From: Platanthera guangdongensis
Taxonomy: Eukaryota; Streptophyta; Magnoliopsida; Asparagales; Orchidaceae
Assembly (NCBI GenBank): GCA_039583875.1
Contig: CM077158.1
Location: forward strand, 123,997,900-124,061,899
Direction: 5' to 3'
Length of the DNA: 64,000 nucleotides
Shown: piece after piece, positions 44,765-56,036 of the stretch
How the letters are laid out: each line of letters opens with the position of its first letter
Position numbering within the stretch: position 1 is the stretch's first letter
The notes under the pieces: model-generated
Seen by the model: the letters and a program-made list of their open reading frames with translations, nothing else
Told to the model about the DNA's origin: nothing
The model's database searches: none
Translations under genes and position numbers: made by a program

Positions 44765-46345
44765 CAAGAACAACACACCAAGTTTTATAGTGGTTACTCA
44801 AGGTATGAGTACATCCACTTCCCTCCCACCTTTCTAAGAGTGAGTTAGACAAGGCAATCTTCTCCAAACTCGGCTCAAAGTGCTTACAAAACAGATCCCT
44901 CGGGATCTCTCAGGCTTCCTCCAAGCCCTATCTCAGGTCACCGTCCTAAACACATAGAGTAATCTTTACTCCTATAGCTCAGTGACCCTGATCACCTACC
45001 TTAGGCTTATCAAGAAGCCTTATAGCTCAGGCTAGGAGGGTAGCCCTACACTCAGATATAATTATTCTCCTACCTCACACCTTAGCAAGAACCTACCTCA
45101 GGTAGCCAGGCCCTATCTCAGATCCACACCAGGATCCTACCACTCAGCCTTTATATTTTAGGCTTACAACTTGGATCAATAATGATCCTATAGAAAGAGT
45201 AGATGGTTGATGATTATTGACTCTAGGGAAATGGTTATCTGAGTCTTCTTTCTGAACTGAGTAAAATTAGTTCTATCTTATTCACAATACCAAGATAATT
45301 GATCTTCAGGATGTTTCTGCTTGTCCTGAGAAGACTACTTCAGAACATTGTTTCTTCAAGAATTTGATGTGCAGTGGCCTTGAAGATGTACAGCTCCTTG
45401 AGTTTGCTCTACTTCTCCTTCTTTTACAGAAAACCAGTTCTGTGTTCTTGATGCTGAAGACTAATGGATTAATTTTCAGATGTTGATTTCTTCAAAACAG
45501 CTAGTCTTAGTATGAATCTCACATTCCTTCTAGTTAATCCCGATGTCAAGGATTTTTTCTTGATGGAGATGATGGAGTAGCCGTCTATCCAGAGAAAAAG
45601 CTTCATTCTAACATATCTGTAAAGTCCATGTTATCTTTCACCATCCAACAACTATTTCCTCGTCATGGGCAAGCTGAAATTGGTAACTGCCAGACAATTT
45701 TAGCTTTAATTGTTGTAATAAAAGCATACAATGCCTTTTGTCATTTAGCGCACATGTCCCGCAACGTTTGAATTTTGGATGATGTCAGCATGACCAAGTG
45801 CCTAGGGACTTATCAATTTTCAGTCATTCTACATAGACGTTGAGTGAAGTCATATCACTCAATGAAGAAATACTTGGCATAAAATCTATATCTTGAGCCA
45901 TTGAGTGAACCTTTAATTCTCAATGCATTTGACTTTTATAGCCTAACTAATAAGGCGTTGAGTGAGCCTTCATCACTCAACGTATTGGGACTTGCTAGAA
46001 TTTTCTTGTATGAAGGTGTTGAGTGAAGCTTCTACACTAAATGCATTTTGACTTTGCCGAATTTCTTGATGTGGCGTTGAGTGATCCTTCATCAATCAAT
46101 GCTTTTGTACTTAACCAAAAATCCTTTTGAGTAGGCATTGAGTGAACTTCCTTCACTCAATGCTTTTGTACTTAGTCATATTTCAAGTCAGCAATACCGA
46201 GGTTTTGACGGTTGCATCTCCTGTCAACGCTTTTAGACTCCTAGCATTGAGTAAAGTGAGTTCACTCAACGCTACTTGAATTAGTCAGTTTTTTACTTAT
46301 CTAGCATCCTTTCTTGAGTCCCACTATCATTGTGACCTATACAAC
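44765..46345 (-). repeat. Sirevirus-2 3' LTR, inner piece (boundary near 46345 approximate)
   Basis: It continues the LTR after the Tekay insertion. On the minus strand it has the repeated CTGAGTGTAGG-like words of a Sirevirus R/U5 (about 45200-44880) downstream of a motif array (46285-45829). The element-sense LTR start is somewhere near 46300-46345 (a TGTTGTATAGG is one candidate); no clear polypurine tract fixes it. Confidence 0.75.
45829..46284. promoter_or_regulatory. Inverted-repeat motif array in Sirevirus-2 U3 (TTGAGTGA ... TCACTCAA)
   Basis: Seven to eight units, each with GYRTTGAGTGA, 5-10 bases, then TCACTCAAYGC or a decayed form, repeat every 50-65 bp. Each unit can form a stem of about 8-10 bp. 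The family position equals that of the GTGTCGACAC array in Sirevirus-1, but the motif differs. A good TATA box was not found just downstream. Confidence 0.8.
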
Positions 46346-46394
46346 ATGCCTAATCAATATAATAGTATATAACCTACATACAATGAACTTGAAC

Positions 46395-48319
46395 CTATAT
46401 ATCAGATACAAACTTGTGTATACCATTGAACTCTTCCTCCTCTTTAGCAATAGACTTGCCTTTGGCTCTTGAAATCTGTTCTGCAATGTGAATGAAGGTA
46501 GGAATATAAGTAACAACAGTAAATGGTTCAGCCCACTGATCACCATCTTGATCACATACTGATCATCAGACTGATTATCATACTGATCACCATCAGTCTG
46601 ACCTTCAGGAAGAGGAGTAAGAATAATATTATCATATGAGTATTTTTCATGTCCTAATGATCCCCTGACCACATTAGTTACCCAAACAACATTCTCACTG
46701 TTTGCTTTGATCATTGACTTCTCCCCATTTATGACTTCTTCAGACATAGTTTCATTCAGGGAGTTCTTGGCTACAGAGAGTATTTCATTGAGAAAATTGA
46801 CCCCCTTGGTCACATGATTTTTTAACTTCCTGCATATGATCATCTATGTACTTTGTGCATGCATCCATACTTCTCTCCAGAGTTATCTTGTGTCCTTCCA
46901 TCAGCATCTTCTGCACATTATGGACCATTTCCATGTTGTTAGTAGTGATGTTCTGATTTTCCATGATATCAATTCGCTTCTTCCAGATTTCCTCAGACAT
47001 GCTTTCAGTATTGGTTACAAAATGGGATGCTCTCATGAAGAATGAAGCTGTGTTGGCTTTAAACAAGTTTACTTCAAATCTGATTGACTTGATTTCTGTA
47101 GATAAATCTTTTCTTATTTCTTTGATGGAATTGTCAATAAAATGTTCTAGTTGTCTCCTTTAGTCATCTAGCAGACCTTTAAGTTCAGCCAGAAATGTTG
47201 TGGACATTGGATAAGTCTGATGAGATGCCCCTTGGTCACAAACATCCTCATCATTCTCCCATGCAACTTCTCTGGATTCAGAGTCGTCCATCCTGAACAC
47301 AAATGAGTGTTCAACAACATCAGCCTCTGGAACATCAGCCTCAGGTACACCATCTTCAGATATGTCAATAATATCTTCAATTTACTGTGTAGGAAGCTCT
47401 GTTGGAATCTCACCCTCAACCTCTGTATTCCCCATGGAAACATGCTTCCCTGTATTATCTGTGACTAGAGCACCTTCAATCACAATATCAGTAACTTGCT
47501 CCCCCTCACCTTGAGGTTTGAACAGCATCACTTTTGGACCTTCTGGAGTATGATCAATCCTTCTTTATAGATCTTCCAGGGAGCTATCAAGTTTTTATTA
47601 TACTGAACTGACTTTCTCCCCCTCAGTAGGAGCATTCATCTGAGTAGTCTCCCCTCAATGTCTGAACAGATCTTTTCCACCACATCTCCAGTTAGTCTTT
47701 CAACTATTTCTGCAGGAGTCTCTTCAGACTGAGAGCCACCAAGTTGCATCCATACTTTCAGTTCTGAGGACATAGAAACATGAGCACTCATATCTCTTCT
47801 AGTATCTTCAGAAGAGTCAAAGAGTTGAGGATCATGAGGCTCTTCTTCACTGCTCTCAAAAGAGCTACTTCTAGTGCTTTCTTCAGGGATGATAACTTCC
47901 TTCCATTTATTCTTGATGGATGCTTGTTGGTGTGGAAGAAACATCCTGTCCCATCTGTCTAACATTTTGGAGTCCATTCTCCTCATGTGATGGATCTTAA
48001 TTCCTAGCCTTACATTGAGGATCCCTAGAGTAGAAGTGTGCAACTACAGAGACAATATTCTTCCAAGTTTTGACTCAGGGACACGTTCCACTATTCTGTC
48101 AAATAGTACGTTCCCCTAGTCAGTTTTCTTTTATAGAGTTATCCTTGTCATTAGCTCAAACATCATTTTAAAGATCTTATCATGGGACCTTGTTTTGCAG
48201 ATCAAAGTTTTGCCAATGACATCTGTAAAAAACATTCGTTTAAAATTCATCTCCTTTCTCAGAACAGACACAGTGGAATGATTTGAAATCCCACACCACT
48301 CGAGGGTGGATGTCACATC
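46395..48319 (-). pseudogene. Sirevirus-2 ORF3, C-terminal part
   Basis: Minus strand, continuing from 61775 after the Copia-2 insertion. It aligns with Sirevirus-1 ORF3: TSTLEWCGISNHSTVSVL (48316 downward), KIHHMRRMDSKMLDRWDRMF (about 48000), an acidic middle, GVNFLNEILSV with MSEEVINGEKSM (about 46790-46700), and a basic tail ISRAKGKSIAKEEEEF ending at TAG 46397-46395. Several stops and frameshifts separate these. The conserved pieces span the whole ORF3, so this is the same gene family with different LTR motifs. Two AGGGGGAG motifs (minus strand, 47499-47506 and 47616-47623) echo those in Sirevirus-1. Confidence 0.85.
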
Positions 48320-48738
48320 TATTAAAATTCAACAACCTGGCACTACTACCACGTTGAATTCTCTCAAGGTGGTTAACAAGATAGCCTAAAACCAAATTAT
48401 TATTGTTAGAACTATCCAGTTCACAACTTGATCACGCAGAAATTCACTGGAACCTGGAGTGAGCAGGGGTTATCTCAACTGAAGTCAATCAACCAGCAAC
48501 ACATGCAAGACAAGAGTCTTATTGATTTACAACAATCTTCTTTACACAGCGAGACATACATGGTGAGACATGCTTCACCAACCAAAATCCAAGGGAAATC
48601 AGAGACTACAAAAACAAGACAAGAGAAACAAGCCGCACAGACTCAAATACAAGCCGTCGGTCTACTGCTGTGGAGTCCGCTCAATCTGCCAGGTCGCCAG
48701 ACAGCAACCAAAGCCGCACGGACTACCCCTTATTCCAA
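48320..48738 (-). repeat. Copia-2 3' LTR remnant (truncated)
   Basis: Aligns with 59806-~60218 and stops at TTATTCCAATGC, where RT-coding sequence begins. Its terminal TG is TA. Confidence 0.9.
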
Positions 48739-49110
48739 TGCCTCGTTACCTCTGAGAGAAGTCACCTCTTCAGCCTTAGTGGCAACCACCTCCTTGATTC
48801 TAGTGGGTTCATAGCTAGAAGATACTTGCTCGACCTGAGGGCTAGCAAGGAAACATGGAATCAAGTCCGCCGTGTTCCCTTCACTATATCGAGCTGGTGG
48901 CTTACTGATCCTCTTCGATATCTGAAGAACCGGATCACGGCTAGCCACATTCGCTGCTTCTGAACCAGCTCCATTCCCGGGCAAACCCAGAATAATGCTC
49001 CCCTTGCTTCCTGAATAAGACGCCTCCTCACTGGAACCAGGAGCACCTGGAGCAACGCTCCCTCTGCTTCCTGAACCAGAAGACTCCCCTCTTGAACAAG
49101 AATTGCCTTG
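48739..49110 (-). pseudogene. Copia-2 integrase-RT linker and RT N-terminus
   Basis: The minus strand encodes Ser/Gly-rich imperfect repeats (GSGSRGSVAPGAPGSSEEAS), then SKRISKPPARYSEGN and an RT start ending EVTSLRGNE, at which point sequence switches to LTR. The linker repeats resume at 58063-58160 beyond the Athila insertion, so the minisatellite was the Athila target. Confidence 0.85.
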
Positions 49111-49115
49111 AACAT

Positions 49116-51131
49116 TGGTGAATTCAATTCACTATCAACCCGAAAAGACAAGTGTACCTATCGAATCATAGTACCAAGGTCGTATTAAAACTTGGGGCTG
49201 TCAACTACTCTTAAGCACGCTTCCACTATTATCCTACTGAAAGATTGTCGGATTTTTGAGAATTTTTAAATTAAAACTAAAGATAATTTGAAACAAAAAC
49301 TTATGCTAAAAAGCTAGCATTCGATCAATGATTCGCCATTAAATGAGCCGAGAAGGAAAAAATGATTAATTTTATAATTGCGAATTAAACTCGACCGTGA
49401 AGGATCCGAAAATAAGACAAAATCTCGCTAGAGCATTAAGTCTCCTAACTTATAGACGCTTTGATCGAAATCTCTTCACAAATCAAAGGGGCCTAAAGTT
49501 GCATTATCGAGGTGATTCGCACTATTGGATTTGTCTCCAATCCGGAGGATTTACGTCGTCCTATCTCTAGGATTGCGTGCAACTCCTTCCTTCTTTGAGT
49601 GATCTTTCAAATCAACGAGTCTCTCGACTACTATGAAATGAGATCAAATGCTTACTGCTGTATACCGGAAATACGGAGTCAACTCGATAAAAATCAAAGA
49701 AGAATCAAATATAATTTAGACAAAAATAAAACTAAAGAGTAAAGGAGGTCCTCATCTCATTTCATGGATCCTCACGATCGAATGCTAAGGGAAATTAGCT
49801 ACGCATAATTGAAAGGGAAACCAAAATAAGAGAAGGAAATAACATTTTCATTACTTAATAAAGAAGGGGTACACAATAAAAAGAACAAGACAATATTATC
49901 CTACAAAAAAATGGTTACACTAACAGAAAAGAAAAACAACAAGTAAAAAAGGGAATAACTCTCTCTTGAACTAGCTATCTCACTTGCTCTCCCTCCAATT
50001 CAACCTTCCAAATCTTCAGCAAGGGCTCCTTTTATAGATGAGGGGGGAGGTTCTAGATGGGGATAAAATGAAATGGCAAGGGGGGTGGCCGACCATGTGC
50101 TTGGAGAGGGGGAATGCATTTCATTTAATGAGGGGGAAGAAAGGGAGGTGGGCTCAATGCATTGGTGGCAAGGTGCATGTATGGAGAAATTAATAAGAGA
50201 TAGAGTATGATGGATGCATTGTATGACATTTAATGGAATAAAAATAGGAGATATTTAATTGAAAGTGAATGAATGTAGAGGAGGGTGGCCGACCATGAGG
50301 TTGGAGAATGAATGAATGCAATGAATGATGAGGGAGAGAGAGGATGAAAAAGGGTGGTCGATCATGCATGAATGGAGACTTAGGCTGCACTTGAAGGGGG
50401 CCGGGCTGCATGCATCTAAAGTGGGCTGCTTCATCATTGAAGTGGGCTCAGGCAGAACTTGAAGGCTTCATGTTGGGGCCGGGATACACCAGAGAGGAAG
50501 GGCTCCATCAAGGATGACCGGCCATGCACTTCAAAGGCTCGGGTTGCAACATTAAGTGGGCTGCTCCAAATGAAGCGCTGCTAGGTTTAGACTTGGAGAA
50601 GGAGGCTCGGCTGGACTGCACTTGTATGGCTTGGTTATGAAGGCAGCATGCATGTTGGACTTGAGCTCGGGTAGGGGCTGCACCAACACATCAAGCGCTG
50701 CATTTGTCAAAAGGACATAAACCTACAAATAACAAGACAAAACAAACATTAGACACATAATATTATTTATTAACATTGAACATAGTAATTATAAAAAATA
50801 AAACTAAACATCACATAATATAATATATATTAATAAGACTAAACATAACAATAATAAGACATTAAATAAGACAATTAACAAAACATAAAAATAAACAAAA
50901 AATATATTAAACATTAAAACTAAACTAAACATAACATAACAAAACATAAAATTTAAAACATAAAATAATAAGAACAAAACACATAATAAAGTTAGAAATT
51001 ATAATATCATAACATAAAAGACATTAAACGAGAAATAAAATAAAACAGTCATAAATAAACAAAATTATAAATAAACTTAGGAATTTAGGCTTATAAACTA
51101 TACCACAAACGATGACTAAAAGTAGTCATCA
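49116..51131 (-). repeat. Athila-like 3' LTR
   Basis: Plus-strand start TGGTGAATTC, end TAGTCATCA, 2016 bp; matches 56037-58057 with visible scattered differences (several percent by eye). The inner edge holds a hairpin GATGACTA...TAGTCATC. An A-rich tract lies at 50720-51080. Confidence 0.93.
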
Positions 51132-53083
51132 AATTCACCCATGCTAGAGCTTTTGCTTGCCCTCAAGCAAATTAAAATTAAAGAACTAGGGAAAGAAAAC
51201 AAAGTAGTTTTAGGTTGCATAATTAAGAAAAAAAACATGAAAAATTAAACTATCCTAATTCCTATGTTAACAACTAGTGGGGTGAGAAGTGAACAATAGA
51301 AAACTTGAAAGTGAAGACCTAAAAATATCATTAGAACATAAAGAAGAATTACAAATTTCAAAATTCCCAAAACAAGGCATACAAAATTAATGAAAATAAG
51401 ATAAACAAAAATAGAATTTCTAAATAAATGGCGCATTAACGAACTACTAGGTTGCTAGATAAAAATTTACCCTAAAACACCTCAAGGTAACCTCCAAAGA
51501 AATCCATCAATGATTGTGGCCATAGGCTTGTCCATTCACACTCTCTCCACTACGCGAATTTACGTTCTAAAGATTAATAGGACTTCTAATAGGCGTTAAA
51601 ACTTGGATTAAGTAAATGATTAGGAAATGAAAACAAGGATAAACATGAGGGCTTAAACACTAAACCAAGGTTGAGCTCAAAAATAAACATAAAAACATGA
51701 AGAGAAATGATAACTACTTCAAACAAACAAAAAACCATAAAATTTTTTTACTTTAATAAATTGGCCACAAATAAACTTCATTTTTCTTTTTTTCTTTCCT
51801 TTTTTTTTCTCTCATGTTTTTTTGATTTGATAACATTTTGATAATAACATTTTTTTTCATTAAAGAGAGCTCCAAAAATAGGCTTTAAAATTTTCTTTTC
51901 ATTTCAAAGATAATACCCCCTCAAAAAAATGATTTTTAAGCTCAAAGTCTTAGTGTGAAAATAGGAAAGGTATTTTGGCTTTGGAGCAAATAATGAAATA
52001 AAGGTGGAGCTAAATCAAATAAACATGGAAAAGGCCCAACATTGTTTTGCGATGGTAAATTATTTTTTGGTGGGTAAGTAAAGCTCAAACGAGTCAAAGG
52101 GTGGCCTAAATCATTTCTAAAGTACATAAAAACGACGCACATACTTTGAGAGTAGCTAGGGACAAGTTCTAGACACCAAGAAATACTACCACACAAATGA
52201 CAAAGAGCTAATATTACCTAGCAACCATTCGTACGTAACTAACCGAATAAGAAGAGCAACTACAAATTGCTAACTTAAAATGAGAAAATAGATGCTTATA
52301 TTTAAGAACTAGAAACTAGTAAAACTAAGCTATGTTAAAATGATAAGTTTAGCAGACCTTTTCAAAGAAATCTATCTAGAACTACAAAACTGCACAGGCC
52401 TACACATCACTAGAAGAAACATAAAAATAAATATGGAAATAATTTTCGATTTTGTTTTTCAAATATATTTTAGCATTGTTTTTTTGGATTTTTGGAATTT
52501 GATTGTAAAATATTTTTTGGGTGTTGCAGTTTATAATGTTTTTGAAGTTTTGATGAAGTTAAATAAAAAAAATAATACTACTAAAAGGCTCCAAAAGACT
52601 ATACTAATTTTTTGAATTTTGTTTTAAAGCATTTTTTTAGGAAAGAAGAAAAAAGAAAGAAACTAAACCCTCCCACATGCTTAAAATTTTCATTGTCCTC
52701 AATGAAGGAGAAATGAGAAAGAGAAGAAAATGCTTAAAAAAATGTAGTAAAGGAAAAATAAAAAGAACATGACTTCCCCGGGTTTGTGAGATGAAGGCGG
52801 ATGTCGCTCCCCATGCTTGCTTTTTAGTGCACTTGATCATCAGCAGGTTTGATTTGATCCATCTTGATATCAGCAACGTTTGAGCGGCGATCACGAACTT
52901 GTGCTTGAGCGGCAGCCGGGAGGAAGAGCGAAGTACAAAGAAAATAGAAAAAGAAGAGTCTTGGGTAGGACTCCCAAGAATGTTCTTTATTTTATAATAT
53001 AAAGATTGTCCGAATAATAATAAAAGTCTTGTAATAAGAAGAAGTCCAAAAAATAAAAAAAAGTTTCACATCAGGATAAATAT
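51132..53083 (-). other. Athila-like 3' internal non-coding region
   Basis: AT-rich with homopolymer runs and no convincing coding frame. The minus-strand stretch GCATGGGTGAATT before the LTR fits a weak polypurine tract. No env-like ORF is recognisable in the position where Athila elements often carry one. Confidence 0.65.
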
Positions 53084-53530
53084 TTAAGAGTTCGACACGA
53101 AATTCTCCGTTGCAGGAGACACAAAATCATTATAAAAATAATGTTTCAGTTTATGACCTTTAACTTTAAAATCACCCTTATCCGTGTGCGAGAGCATCAC
53201 AGTTCCATCAGAATAAACTTCCTTGACTGTAAATGGTCCAGTCCATCGATATTTAATGTGTCCGAAGAAAATAAGTAAGCATGAATTAAAAAGTAGAACT
53301 TGATCGCCAGGTTTAAAAACTTTATGGTGGCCCAAGTTCTTATCTGGATCGACTTTCGTTTCAGGGTCGGGATATTTATCATATGAATTTTTCAGATTTT
53401 TTTCTTTTTCGAAAATGAGATTTTCAAGATTCTTTTGTCTAAAAACAGTTTCATTTTCAAAATTTGTTTGCATGGACATTACCGTATTTTCAAAAACATT
53501 TGTAGAAAGTTCAGAAAAAGAAGACGAAAA
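53084..53530 (-). pseudogene. Athila-like integrase C-terminal domain remnant
   Basis: The minus strand encodes HHKVFKPGDQVLLFNSC, then KYRWTGPFTVKEVYSDGTVML, the DNA-binding end of Athila integrase, ending with a stop at 53084. Upstream is a Glu/Asn/Phe-rich linker instead of the catalytic core. It starts about 30-80 bp after the gag-protease stop and is one base out of phase with it. The retained end without a core is unusual and might reflect a family-wide deletion. Confidence 0.8.
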
Positions 53531-53559
53531 ATCATTTGGAGAAATATAGGAGTCTTCTT

Positions 53560-55149
53560 TTAATCATCAATAAATAAACAAGAGTCATCATTTTGCAAAG
53601 AATTTCTCATAGATGGATTAATATCAAAAGTAACCTCTTCATCTCCCACGCGCAGAGAAAGTCTTCCGTCACTCACATTTATGATTGCTCGAGCGGTGGC
53701 TAGGAAGGGACGACCAAGGATAAGAGGGACCTCGACGTCCTCTTCAATATCGAGAATGACAAAATCCACCGAGAAGATGAATTTGTCGACCTTTACTACC
53801 ACGTCCTCAACAATACCTAACAGATATTTGATCGACCTATCGGCTAACTGGATACTCATTCTTGTAGGGCTGAGAGTGCACACTCCTAGCTTCTTGAATA
53901 ATGACAAAGGCATCAAGTTGATGCTCGCACCTAGATTCGGTAGCACATATTTTATAAAAAGTTCACCAAAAACGCAAGGAATTGAAAAACTACCCGGATC
54001 GTTTATTTTTTTAGGCAAGTTAGAGTTTTTAACGACCGCCGAGCACTCTTCATTCAACGTTACGTGAGAAAGATTTTCCAATTTATTTTTATTCGTTATT
54101 AAATACTTGAGATATTTAGCGTATTTCGGCATTTGGCTAATGACTTCGTGAAATGGCAAATTTATATGAATTTGTTTAAACTTTTCAAGAAAGCGTGAAT
54201 ATTGATCATCTAATTTTTCTTTCCTAAGCCTAGCCGGATAAGGAGGTGGCGGAAATTCCTTTATAATTGCCGGAGCATCATTTTGAAAATCGTTAACTTC
54301 TTTTTCAAAAATAGACTTTTCTTTTTCAAAATTAGATTTGACTTTTTCTTTTTCAAAAATTTTATCATTTGATTCTGTAATGGTAATATTTTCAGCAATG
54401 GGAGAGACAATCACCTCTGGCACTTCCCTTGTGGTGGGCTCGTTAATAACTTTACCGCTCCGAAGGGAAATCGCATTCGCGTGCTCCCTTCGGTTAGGTT
54501 CAGTGTTTGAGGGAAGAGCCTCGGGTGGCCTCTCGGAGATGACCTTGGCAAGTTGCCCGACCTGGTTCTCTAAATTTTTCACGGAGCTAGATAGACTTCT
54601 AATGGTAGCATCATTCGAGCTTATATATTTAGAAAGAATTTCCTCCAATGATGGAGTTTTTTGAAAATTTTGGTTTTGATATTGTGGTGGTGGTGGTGGA
54701 GTGAAATCATGTGGTGGACGTGCAACATTAGCAGGGTTACTCCAAGAAATATTAGGATGGTTACGCCATCCAGGATGATAAGAGTTCGAAGCAGTATTAA
54801 AACTAGGAGGAGAAGAAAAAGCAGAAAAAGTAGTCAAATTAACAGAATTATTTTGAGCAGGCCTGGGTATGTTCCCCAAATAATCCACCTGCTCGGCAGC
54901 AGCAGCATTCGCATTTTCGTATACCTTAGCGGCGGAGGAAGCAGTCATCTCCAAAATCTTCTTGTTCAGCATTTCCACTTGCAGCGCCAGTTGCGAAACC
55001 GAGTCCACCTCATAGATACCTGCAGGTTTATTTGGGCGAGTCCTAGACGAGTTCCACTGAAAAGTGTTCATCGTCATGTCCTCTATAAGCTCAAGAGCAG
55101 CTTCCATAGTTTTGCGGTCCAAAGAACCAGAGGAAGTGGCATCTATCAT
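53560..55149 (-). CDS. Athila-like gag C-terminal half and protease-like domain (529-codon open frame)
   Basis: Opens with MIDATSSGSLDRKTMEAALELIEDM, a segment that in intact Athila elements lies inside gag, so this is the downstream half of a broken frame. An Asn/Pro-rich middle and FEKEK repeats follow. The retropepsin-like domain is at about residues 395-500: NLGASINLMPLSLFKKLGV, then VDFVILDIEEDVEVPLILGRPFL. The catalytic Asp of DLGAS is Asn (53937-53935), so protease activity is not expected. No stop for 1.59 kb contrasts with the decay around it. Confidence 0.85.
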   Translation of the reverse strand: MIDATSSGSLDRKTMEAALELIEDMTMNTFQWNSSRTRPNKPAGIYEVDSVSQLALQVEMLNKKILEMTASSAAKVYENANAAAAEQVDYLGNIPRPAQNNSVNLTTFSAFSSPPSFNTASNSYHPGWRNHPNISWSNPANVARPPHDFTPPPPPQYQNQNFQKTPSLEEILSKYISSNDATIRSLSSSVKNLENQVGQLAKVISERPPEALPSNTEPNRREHANAISLRSGKVINEPTTREVPEVIVSPIAENITITESNDKIFEKEKVKSNFEKEKSIFEKEVNDFQNDAPAIIKEFPPPPYPARLRKEKLDDQYSRFLEKFKQIHINLPFHEVISQMPKYAKYLKYLITNKNKLENLSHVTLNEECSAVVKNSNLPKKINDPGSFSIPCVFGELFIKYVLPNLGASINLMPLSLFKKLGVCTLSPTRMSIQLADRSIKYLLGIVEDVVVKVDKFIFSVDFVILDIEEDVEVPLILGRPFLATARAIINVSDGRLSLRVGDEEVTFDINPSMRNSLQNDDSCLFIDD

Positions 55150-55860
55150 TTGCTAGTCTCTTGATTTAGCCCATTATAAAATGTCTGAACCTGTAACCAT
55201 ACAGGCAGAGCATGATGGGGGCAGCGTCTCAAAAGCTCTTTGGACCTCTCCCTTGTGTCATAGAGGGTCTCAGAAGAAATTTGATAATATGAAGTTATAT
55301 CGTTTCTTAATTTAGCAGTTTTGGCGGTGGGGGGGGGGGGAATATCTTGCAAGAAATTTATCCATTAGAATGTTCCAAGTAGTGATTGATCCTCTTGGAA
55401 GAGAACTCAACCACTGCTTGGCTTTTGTCCTTAAAGAGAAGGGGAAGAGTCTTAGCCTAATAGCATCGTCTGAGACACCATTTATTTTGAATGCTTCACA
55501 GATCTCGAGAAAACTAGCAATATGCAAGTTCGGATCTTCATCTTGTAATCTGTCGAACTGTACATATTGCTGTACCATTTGTATGATGTTAGGATTAAGC
55601 TCAAAATTATTGTTCGCAATTGCAGGTCAAACAATACTTGTTTCAGTCCCCTCCAGGTAGGGTCGAGCATAATCGGACATGGTCCTTTGCTGAGCCATTC
55701 CTGGGTTGGGATCTCCCATTTCAGAATTAAAATTACAATCACCGTCGGAATCCTCAACCGCTATTTGAGAAGTGGAACCTCTGAATCGCAAGTTTCTCTG
55801 AAAGGAGCGTTCGATTTCTGGGTCCAAGTCAACAAGTAGCGACGGATTCGTGCGGTTCAT
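55150..55860 (-). pseudogene. gag: Athila-like gag N-terminal half, frameshifted
   Basis: Starts MNRTNPSLLVDLDPEIERSF at 55860. The gag core has KAKQWLSSLPRGSITTWN and FLARY. The frame slips at a 12-G run (55329-55340); beyond it TAKTAKLRNDITSYYQ and LLRRCPHHALPVWLQVQTFY continue in another frame to the stop before 55149. A stop after GTETSIV (about 55627) also interrupts it. The homopolymer frameshift could in part be a sequencing artefact. Confidence 0.88.
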
Positions 55861-56012
55861 ACACTTAGAAAATTAGAAGGAGAATGGAGGAAAGAAAAAG
55901 AGAAGAAGGGAAATAAAACCTTGAAGAAGAAAATAGAGAAAGGTAAATTTTTTTTTTTTGATTTTTGCAGAAGTAATAGCGAAAGCTTTTTCCTAATATT
56001 GACAAAAAAGCG

Positions 56013-56030
56013 TCCCCGGCAACGGCGCCA
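56013..56030 (-). other. Athila-like primer binding site (Asp-tRNA type)
   Basis: The minus strand reads TGGCGCCGTTGCCGGGGA, the standard primer site of Athila/Tat elements, six bases inside the 5' LTR at 56037. Confidence 0.95.
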
Positions 56031-56036
56031 AAAACT

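Noticed and set aside
54338..55164. Plus-strand frames opposite the Athila-like gag-protease
   Set aside because: Shadows of the minus-strand coding frame with biased composition.
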